A stretch of DNA of 11,708 nt from an uncultured Collinsella sp. (GTDB lineage: Bacteria; Actinomycetota; Coriobacteriia; Coriobacteriales; Coriobacteriaceae): the NCBI GenBank assembly GCA_900754435.1, contig CAAECT010000090.1:1-11708 (forward strand), written 5' to 3'. A model generated the notes under the pieces. The model was not told the origin of the DNA. It saw only the letters and a program-made list of their open reading frames with translations, and did not search any database. Shown here in pieces: positions 6,679 through 11,708 of the stretch; position 1 is the stretch's first letter, and every line of letters starts with the position of its first letter. Position numbers and translations under genes: made by a program.

Positions 6679-6696
6679 GTCCGCGGGGGCGCGGAC
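6679..6696 (-). promoter_or_regulatory. GC-rich hairpin in the rpmH leader
   Basis: GTCCGCG (6679-6685) pairs with CGCGGAC (6690-6696) around a 4-base loop. On the minus strand it lies in the predicted 5' untranslated region, ending 14 nt before the AGGAGG of rpmH. No T-tract follows, so it is not a terminator. It might stabilise the message or mediate feedback by a ribosomal protein; that is speculation. Confidence 0.5.
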
Positions 6697-6722
6697 GCAG
6701 ATATAGACACGTGAGCTTGAAG

Positions 6723-6752
6723 ATTGTAGGGAAATCAATGTTCAAATGTCAA
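6723..6752 (-). promoter_or_regulatory. Housekeeping-type promoter of the rpmH-rnpA-yidD-yidC-jag operon
   Basis: On the minus strand a perfect -35 TTGACA (6747-6752) and a -10 TACAAT (6723-6728) are separated by 18 bp. Transcription should begin near 6715, giving a leader of about 65 nt before rpmH. It is the best promoter in the window. Confidence 0.88.
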
Positions 6753-6828
6753 GAAATCAAAGGTAAAAGGTTGCGCAGTTCACACGGTTCCCCCATAAGC
6801 CGAGCACGATTTAGCGGTGTATGACAAC

Positions 6829-6933
6829 TTTTCACGATATTTCATCGAGTTTTCAACAGGTCATGTTGGCAATGTTGAGAACTTTTCGTCCGTTTTCCAA
6901 AGTTTTCAACAGGTTTTGAAAAGTTGTCGAAAG
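6829..6933 (+). other. oriC: Origin region, left part: phased TTTTC-type DnaA-box-like arrays
   Basis: The 345-bp gap between rpmH and the ATPase gene carries the rpmH promoter on its left and, on its right, two runs of 10-11 bp units. Run A has units starting at 6829, 6840 and 6850. Run B has units starting at 6883, 6893, 6903, 6914 and 6924. Most begin TTTTC or TTTC and end in G. TTTTCAACAGG occurs in each run, at 6850 and 6903, within an exact 13-bp repeat GTTTTCAACAGGT. The canonical TTATCCACA is absent; TTTTCAACA matches it at 7 of 9 positions. Position next to dnaA and rpmH makes an origin role likely; DnaA binding itself is inferred. A weak plus-strand promoter candidate (ATGAGA at 6934-6939, TACTAT at 6957-6962, spacer 17) could drive the next gene. 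Confidence 0.7.
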
Positions 6934-6995
6934 ATGAGAAACATTGCACAGTGAGCTACTATTTGTTCGAAACCTTTTGAAAGATTGCGAGCGGC

Positions 6996-8348
6996 ATGTC
7001 TGACGACTTTTACACCATGGTCGATTCCGGAGACCCGGCACCCGACAACGAGCACATCACCGGCGTGCGCGAAGAGCGTGAGGAAGGCGAGCAGACGACC
7101 ACGCAGGCGCCAAAAGCCATGTACGCCGCGCGTATCGCCGTCTATGACGACATGCTGTCGACACCGCGTGTGATCGTCATTGATCCGCAGGATGTCCGTA
7201 CGTATTTGGAAGAGACGACCAACACCGTCTACCAGTGCATGAAAGAACAAGGTGGTCATATCTCGCTCATGGTCATCCGCGAGATTGTCGAAAACTTTAT
7301 CCACGCGCACTTTGCCGAGCCCATCATCTCGATTCTGGACGGCGGAGACACCATCCGCTTTGCCGATCAAGGACCAGGCATCGACGACAAGGAGCGCGCT
7401 TTCGACTTTGGCGTTACCAGCGCAAACAGCAAGATGAAGCGCTATATCCGTGGGACCGGAGCAGGGTTTCCCATGGTGCAGGAGTATTTGGAAAACGCCG
7501 GCGGTGCCGTATCCATCGAGGACAACATGGGCAACGGCACCGTGGTTACGGTAAGCCTGAACCCTAAACGCGTGCAGGAAATCGAGCGTGCCGGCGGACG
7601 CGGTGCTGCCGTGCGGCCCGAGACGGAGCAGCCCACATATCCCCTGCCGGGAGCTTTTGCGCAGCAGCCCATGGCAACGCAGCAGATGCAGCCCCCCGTG
7701 GGGCAGATACAGCAGCCCGGAATGCTTCCTACACAAGAGCCCCAGGCGACATCGATGTCGATGCCGCCAAACATGCCAGAGGCCGTACCGCTGGCGGATC
7801 AGGATGCAGCAGCAATGCAGCAGGCGACGGGCGCACCGGGTGGCCAGCAAATGGGCCATCAGCCGTACCAACAGGGATATCCATATCAGCAGATGCCGCC
7901 GCTGGGGTACGGCCAGCAGTTCCCACAGCAGTACCAGCAGGGATATCAGCAGCCGTACCAGCAGATGCCGCAGCAGCAGTACAACCCCTGGGCCCAGCAG
8001 ATGCCTCCGCAGCCTTACCAACAGTGGCCTCAAAGTTTTCAACAGCAAATGCCGCCGATGCAGAGTTCTCAACAACCAGCAGCTCAAATGATGTATCCTA
8101 ATGCAGCAAATCAGTATGCGCAGCCACAACCGGACGTGTTCGTAAGCGATCGCGGCAACGCCGCGCTGAGCTATCTGGCGCAAAATCAAGCGTGCGGTGC
8201 AACCGATCTGGCGAGGGCGTTTGGAAACTCGGCCCCCACTTGGTCACGCACGCTCAATGACTTGGCGCAGGCCGGCTTGGTCATCAAGCATGGCCAGAAA
8301 TACCATCTGACCGAACTCGGCGCCGCTCGCGTGCGAGCTCAGAGCTAA
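6996..8348 (+). CDS. GHKL-type ATPase with Gln/Pro-rich linker and C-terminal winged-helix domain, upstream of dnaA
   Basis: I recognise the domains but not a named gene. Of its 450 residues, 1-55 are acidic and probably disordered. About 60-190 form a histidine-kinase/HSP90-like ATPase fold: N-box EIVEN (96-100), G1 box DQGPG (124-128) and G2 loop RGTGAGF (152-158) followed by GNGTVVTV, so ATP binding looks intact. No phosphoacceptor histidine domain, sensor region or membrane segment is visible, so it is not a standard sensor kinase; it is closer in layout to stand-alone GHKL switches such as SpoIIAB. Residues 210-378 are low complexity (YQQ, PQQ, MPP repeats). Residues 385-447 resemble a winged helix, with ATDLARAFGNSAPTWSRTL as the likely recognition part. 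The ribosome site is weak; a TGA at 6978-6980 rules out a longer start, and ATG 7017 is an alternative. Its stop is 15 nt before dnaA, so the two are probably co-transcribed. A regulator of origin firing or dnaA expression is a guess from position. Confidence 0.85.
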   Translation: MSDDFYTMVDSGDPAPDNEHITGVREEREEGEQTTTQAPKAMYAARIAVYDDMLSTPRVIVIDPQDVRTYLEETTNTVYQCMKEQGGHISLMVIREIVENFIHAHFAEPIISILDGGDTIRFADQGPGIDDKERAFDFGVTSANSKMKRYIRGTGAGFPMVQEYLENAGGAVSIEDNMGNGTVVTVSLNPKRVQEIERAGGRGAAVRPETEQPTYPLPGAFAQQPMATQQMQPPVGQIQQPGMLPTQEPQATSMSMPPNMPEAVPLADQDAAAMQQATGAPGGQQMGHQPYQQGYPYQQMPPLGYGQQFPQQYQQGYQQPYQQMPQQQYNPWAQQMPPQPYQQWPQSFQQQMPPMQSSQQPAAQMMYPNAANQYAQPQPDVFVSDRGNAALSYLAQNQACGATDLARAFGNSAPTWSRTLNDLAQAGLVIKHGQKYHLTELGAARVRAQS

Positions 8349-8363
8349 AGAACGGGAGAGACA

Positions 8364-10088
8364 GTGGACGAGGAAGCAAGCATCATCCTGGGGGATGCCA
8401 TCGCCTTTTGCCAGCGCGACGGCCAAGATGCACGCCTCATCAACATGCTGGGGCAATCGCGCGCCATAAGCCTGACCGAAGATACGCTCACGATCGAGGC
8501 CCCCTCGCGCTTTGCCATCGCGCAGCTCAAAAAGCATCAGCCGACTATTGAGGCCTATCTGGAAGAAATCGCCTTTGCACCGATTGCTCTCGACATCGTG
8601 GCACCGCAAGGCGCCGCGACGGAATCCGCTGCCGCCACGGCGCCCGCCACGGCTCCCGCTGCTTCCCCGGCGGTGCCGGCCTCCGCAGGCGATGTGCCGA
8701 CAATCGAGCACCAGCACAGCGATGTTTCCCGTGAAACAATGGCACCGTTGACGAGCGCGGCGGCGACGTCAACGAACGCACCCGTCACGCACATGCCCAT
8801 CGCTCACGACGCAGCGGCGGGCGCGGATTCGGGCATTGCAATCAAGAACACGCTCTCGGCCGACGATTTTCGTCGCATGATGAACCAGATGAAGGGCGGA
8901 GCGCCGACTAAATCCACGCAAGCTGCGGCCCCCGCTTCACCCATGCCAGCACCGACCGTGCCGGCCGAGCAGAATACGGATGGAGCCCCGCTCGCCGCGA
9001 ACTCAAAATTTACCTTTGAGAACTTTGTCTACGGCCCCGAGAACAGCCATGCCTATCGCTCGGCACTCAAGTTTGCCGCCCTCGCGGACGAGCGCGGCAC
9101 ATGCACATCACTGTTCATCTACGGCAAATCGGGCCTGGGCAAGACGCACCTGCTGCTTGCCATCAAAAACGAGCTCGCCGAGAAGTCGCCCGAGATCAAG
9201 GTCAAGTATGCCAACTCCCAGGCATATCTGGACGACCTGATGACCGAGTTCGACCGTCAAAAGAAGAGCAACGCCCCCATCATGCAGGCATACCACGGCG
9301 TGGACGTGCTCATCATCGATGACATCCAAAACATCATCGGCAAGCGCGCGAGCGTGGACTACTTTTTCCAGCTCATGGACGAGTTCATCCGCAACAACAA
9401 GAAGGTCGTCATCGCGGCAGACCGCGCCCCCAAGGACCTAAGCATGGACGAGCGTCTGACCAGCCGCTTCAACGCCGGAATGCTCTGCCTGGTCGCAGAG
9501 CCCAGCTACGAGATGAAATACAAGATCTTGCAGCGCTATTACGAGAACACCATCGTCGCCGCTCCCGAGGCGGGCGACGACTCACTGCTGGCGGCCTATG
9601 GGGGCGACGGCGGGCACCTGACCGACGAGCACTTTAAACACATGGCCGAGGTCTCGGGCACCAACATCCGCGAACTCGAGAGCTTTTGCGAGCGCTGCGC
9701 CGGCGAGGCGGGCGACCGCGAGCGCGAGGGCGGAGAGCTCACCTTTGACGATATCGACGCCATCGCCAGCCAGTACTTCGACACATCGGCCAAAAAGATC
9801 AACGTCCAGACGGTTCAGTCCGTCATCGAAGAGCAGTACGGCGTGACACACGAGGAGCTCATCGGCCCGCGTCGCAACGCCAATATCGCCAAAGCACGCC
9901 ATATCGCTATCTACCTGGCCATCGAGATGTGCGAAATGACGACCACGGCGGTGGGCGCCGAATTTGGCAACCGCAACCACTCGACCGTCAGCACGAGCTA
10001 CAAAAAGGTCCAGAAGATGATCCAGGAAGACCGCACCGTCACCGAAGACCTCAAGTCGCTGCGCGATAAAATTACACTGCGCTCGTAG
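8364..10088 (+). CDS. dnaA: Chromosomal replication initiator DnaA with divergent domains I and IV
   Basis: AAA+ protein that binds origin boxes and melts DNA. At 574 residues it is longer than usual because of a linker (about 82-212) rich in Ala and Pro. Domain I (1-80) is poorly conserved and has no Trp. The AAA+ domain starts near FTFENFVYGPEN (217-228): Walker A GKSGLGKT (254-261), Walker B VLIIDDIQ (315-322), the ERLTSRF arginine-finger box (364-370), and sensor 2 in NIRELES (434-440). Domain IV (about 482-574) carries the DNA-reading signature as GNRNHSTV (535-542), where E. coli has GGRDHTTV; Asn538 replaces the base-contacting Asp433 and Ser540 replaces Thr435. His511-region and Thr528 also differ (Q408 to H, P423 to T by my alignment), while the equivalents of Arg399 and Arg407 remain. 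GTG start, with GGGAG (8354-8358) before it. It follows the ATPase gene by 15 nt. Confidence 0.95.
   Translation: MDEEASIILGDAIAFCQRDGQDARLINMLGQSRAISLTEDTLTIEAPSRFAIAQLKKHQPTIEAYLEEIAFAPIALDIVAPQGAATESAAATAPATAPAASPAVPASAGDVPTIEHQHSDVSRETMAPLTSAAATSTNAPVTHMPIAHDAAAGADSGIAIKNTLSADDFRRMMNQMKGGAPTKSTQAAAPASPMPAPTVPAEQNTDGAPLAANSKFTFENFVYGPENSHAYRSALKFAALADERGTCTSLFIYGKSGLGKTHLLLAIKNELAEKSPEIKVKYANSQAYLDDLMTEFDRQKKSNAPIMQAYHGVDVLIIDDIQNIIGKRASVDYFFQLMDEFIRNNKKVVIAADRAPKDLSMDERLTSRFNAGMLCLVAEPSYEMKYKILQRYYENTIVAAPEAGDDSLLAAYGGDGGHLTDEHFKHMAEVSGTNIRELESFCERCAGEAGDREREGGELTFDDIDAIASQYFDTSAKKINVQTVQSVIEEQYGVTHEELIGPRRNANIAKARHIAIYLAIEMCEMTTTAVGAEFGNRNHSTVSTSYKKVQKMIQEDRTVTEDLKSLRDKITLRS
8723..8738. 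promoter_or_regulatory. parS-like site inside dnaA
   Basis: TGTTTCCCGTGAAACA matches the parS consensus at 15 of 16 positions (A to C at position 7). It encodes residues 120-125 (DVSRET) in the variable linker of DnaA, where protein sequence is under weak constraint. It would place a ParB loading site about 5 kb from the main cluster, on the other side of the origin. Confidence 0.6.
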
Positions 10089-10100
10089 GGAAATAGAGAC

Positions 10101-10124
10101 ACCTGTTGAAAACTTGTCGAAACC
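10101..10124 (-). other. oriC: Origin region, right part: paired DnaA-box-like units after dnaA
   Basis: Just 12 bp after the dnaA stop, the minus strand carries TTTCGACAAG followed directly by TTTTCAACAGG. The 13-mer at 10101-10113 is the exact reverse complement of GTTTTCAACAGGT seen twice left of the ATPase gene. The plus-strand 17-mer at 10106-10122 matches 6916-6932 at 16 positions. A further weak match, TTTTCCACG on the minus strand, lies at 10186-10194. Confidence 0.6.
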
Positions 10125-10258
10125 ACGGGCATAAGGTGTCTAAAACCCAACCCGCGGTGATGAAAAGTTTTGCGCAGGTTTTGAACGTGGAAAACCACCC
10201 CTGTTACACACAGGCTGCTGTCGATTCTCTTTCTGGGTCTGACCTGCGTCTTTGGGAG

Positions 10259-10326
10259 TAATCAACAGTTTCGTCAGTGCTATTACTATTATTAAGATAT
10301 TTATATCTATAGAAAGGTATTAAAAG
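10259..10326 (+). other. oriC: Probable DNA-unwinding element with DnaA-trio repeats
   Basis: On the plus strand a box-like TAATCAACA (10259-10267, 7 of 9 to TTATCCACA) is followed by 12 bp of mixed sequence and then CTATTACTATTATTA (10280-10294), five uninterrupted (C/T)TA triplets. Read on the other strand these are 3'-(G/A)AT-5', the DnaA-trio motif established in Bacillus subtilis. The DNA from 10280 to the dnaN start has 8 G or C in 47 bases. Order, orientation and location between dnaA and dnaN match the B. subtilis unwinding system. No convincing dnaN promoter was seen here, so dnaN may be read from upstream as well. The middle of the dnaA-dnaN gap (10125-10258) holds only a small inverted repeat CCTGT/ACAGG at 10200-10214. 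Confidence 0.68.
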
Positions 10327-11430
10327 ATGAAGTTCACCGTCAGCCAGAGCTCGCTTACACAAGCCATCGGCGTCGTTATGAAGGGTGTCGCTTCGGCATC
10401 CACCCTTCCCATCCTGTCGGGCGTGCTCGTCAAGGCACAAGACGGCATCTTGGAATTCCAGACCTCTAACTACACCATCTCGATCCGTCATCGCATCGCG
10501 GCGCATGTCGAAGAAGAGGGCGAGATGGTTATCCCCTGTAAGATGCTCTCCAATATCACCAAGACCCTCCCCGATGCCCCGGTCACCTTTGAGCTGTCCG
10601 AGCGTCAGGTGCTGATTGGTTGCGAGAAGAGCTCGTTCCGCCTGAACACGCTCGATGCCAATGACTTCCCCGAGTTTCCGGCCTATGCCATCGAGAGCGC
10701 CGTGGAACTGCCGACCGATATCTTGTCCGAGATGGTCGGCCGCGTATGGCGCGTCACCTCGACCGACAAGGCCCGCCCCATCCTGGGCGGTGTGCACATG
10801 AAAGTCGAGAACAACACCGTGCGCCTAGTGGCGACCGATTCCTTCCGCTTGGCCGTGTGCGATACGCAGGTCGAGACCTCGACCCTCGAGGGCTCCTTTG
10901 AACTCAACGTTCCGGCCGACGCCTTTAACGACGCACTGAACATCATGGCCAGCCAGGCGACCATCATGATCGGGGCTACCGACACCCAGGTCGTCTTCGA
11001 GGCCGGCAATACCACCTACGTGTCGCGCCGCATCGAGGGCGTGTACCCCAACTACAAGCAGCTCATCCCCGATTCGTGCGTGACGAGCGTCAAGATTGAC
11101 GTCGCCGCCTTTAACGCCGCCCTCAAGCGCGTGGCCGTTATCGCGAGCGCCAACCCCGCCGTCAAGTTCGAGATCGATGTCGAGAACGGGCAGATGGGCC
11201 TGTCCTCCATTTCCAATGACCAGGACCTTGCACAGGAGACGATCGATGTCGAGGCCGAGGGCGAGTCGGGTACCATCGCCTTCAACTACCACTACATCTT
11301 CGGCTGCCTCAATGCCCTGTCCAAGGAGAAGGAGATCACGCTGGAGCTCAAGAGCTACTCGCAGGCGGGCATCTTCAAGTCCTACGACAAGATCAACTAC
11401 CTGTACCTGGTCATGCCGGTCCGCATCTAG
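10327..11430 (+). CDS. dnaN: DNA polymerase III beta subunit (sliding clamp)
   Basis: Forms the dimeric ring that tethers DNA polymerase III and other proteins to DNA. The 367-residue length is typical. Three similar domains are expected; conserved points include RPILGGV (150-156), TDSFRLA (170-176), RRIEGVYPNY (234-243) and the C-terminal MPVRI (363-367), which forms part of the protein-binding pocket. AGAAAGG (about 10311-10317) precedes the ATG by 9 nt. It lies 238 bp after dnaA, the gap being the right part of the origin, and is followed closely by recF. Confidence 0.98.
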   Translation: MKFTVSQSSLTQAIGVVMKGVASASTLPILSGVLVKAQDGILEFQTSNYTISIRHRIAAHVEEEGEMVIPCKMLSNITKTLPDAPVTFELSERQVLIGCEKSSFRLNTLDANDFPEFPAYAIESAVELPTDILSEMVGRVWRVTSTDKARPILGGVHMKVENNTVRLVATDSFRLAVCDTQVETSTLEGSFELNVPADAFNDALNIMASQATIMIGATDTQVVFEAGNTTYVSRRIEGVYPNYKQLIPDSCVTSVKIDVAAFNAALKRVAVIASANPAVKFEIDVENGQMGLSSISNDQDLAQETIDVEAEGESGTIAFNYHYIFGCLNALSKEKEITLELKSYSQAGIFKSYDKINYLYLVMPVRI

Positions 11431-11439
11431 CGCTGCGCC

Positions 11440-11708
11440 ATGACCATGTTCGCCCGCGATCTTTCCGTCGCGCACTACCGCAGCTTCGATAACTATCGTC
11501 TTGCCCTGGACGAGGGCGTGACGATACTTGCGGGACCCAACGCGGCGGGAAAGACCAATCTCATAGAGGCGCTGCAGCTGCTGACGAGTGGCGCCTCGTT
11601 TAGGCATCCGACCGCAGCCGAGCTCGTCCATGATGGCGTGGGCTCGTGCAAGGTCGAGCTGAGGCTCGAGGGCGACGGCCGCGTGCTTGATATGGGATTG
11701 AGCGCGGA
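11440..11708 (+). CDS. recF: DNA replication and repair protein RecF, N-terminal part (runs off the window)
   Basis: The first 89 codons of an SMC/ABC-like ATPase that helps load RecA at single-strand gaps. The start reads LSVAHYRSFDNYRL (8-21), the usual RecF/SMC N-terminal strand pattern, and Walker A is GPNAAGKTN (32-40). Walker B and the signature motif are outside the window. The ATG at 11440 or the one at 11446 may be used; neither has a clear ribosome site, and with only 9 nt after the dnaN stop translation is probably coupled. The dnaA-dnaN-recF order is standard. Confidence 0.93.
   Translation, partial: MTMFARDLSVAHYRSFDNYRLALDEGVTILAGPNAAGKTNLIEALQLLTSGASFRHPTAAELVHDGVGSCKVELRLEGDGRVLDMGLSA

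Noticed and set aside
6906..8189. A 427-codon minus-strand reading frame opposite the ATPase gene
   Set aside because: It is the mirror of the Gln/Pro-rich coding sequence, giving an implausible Leu/Arg/His-rich protein with no domain and no ribosome site. The plus-strand gene has clear ATPase motifs.
10825..11631. A 268-codon minus-strand frame opposite dnaN and recF
   Set aside because: Spans two genuine genes on the other strand and has the Gly/Val/Asp-rich composition typical of antisense frames in high-GC DNA.
1..11708. tRNA genes, CRISPR arrays, insertion sequences or phage genes
   Set aside because: None seen on either strand. The regular repeats present are parS and origin boxes, not CRISPR repeats.

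Overview
This window is the replication-origin neighbourhood of a bacterial chromosome, most likely a Collinsella-like member of the Coriobacteriia (Actinomycetota). That placement is inference from three things: gene order (rpmH-rnpA-yidD-yidC-jag-rsmG-parA-parB with no mnmE/mnmG between jag and rsmG), the mixed but mostly high GC, and the protein sequences. No database was searched.

Layout. The left edge holds the 5' end of ddl (minus strand), divergent from rlmN (plus strand). rlmN ends at a strong terminator facing a second terminator that closes a minus-strand group: rsmG, parA, parB and a small membrane protein. Three perfect parS sites, spaced exactly 39 bp apart, lie between rsmG and parA. 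Next comes the minus-strand protein-export/ribosome operon rpmH-rnpA-yidD-yidC-jag, read from a near-consensus promoter at 6723-6752 and closed by a terminator at 4472-4501. To the right of that promoter lie a DnaA-box-like array, a 450-codon gene for a GHKL-type ATPase with a Gln/Pro-rich linker and a C-terminal winged helix, then dnaA, a second short box cluster with an AT-rich unwinding element, dnaN, and the start of recF.

How it works together. The two gene groups read outward from the origin, so most genes run co-directionally with replication. DnaA should act on the boxes on both sides of the ATPase-dnaA pair and melt the (C/T)TA triplet repeat just before dnaN. DnaN and RecF serve the new forks. 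ParB loaded at parS, with ParA, segregates the new origins. The YidC group handles membrane insertion, RNase P and ribosome functions.

Most unusual parts: (1) the ATPase/winged-helix gene placed 15 nt before dnaA inside the origin; (2) a DnaA whose DNA-reading residues differ from the usual signature, alongside non-canonical boxes of the form TTTTCAACA arranged in 10-11 bp steps; (3) a well-formed DnaA-trio element before dnaN; (4) parS-like sequence inside the dnaA coding region; (5) a 12-bp palindrome that occurs exactly twice and brackets the lower-GC par-rsmG-jag block.
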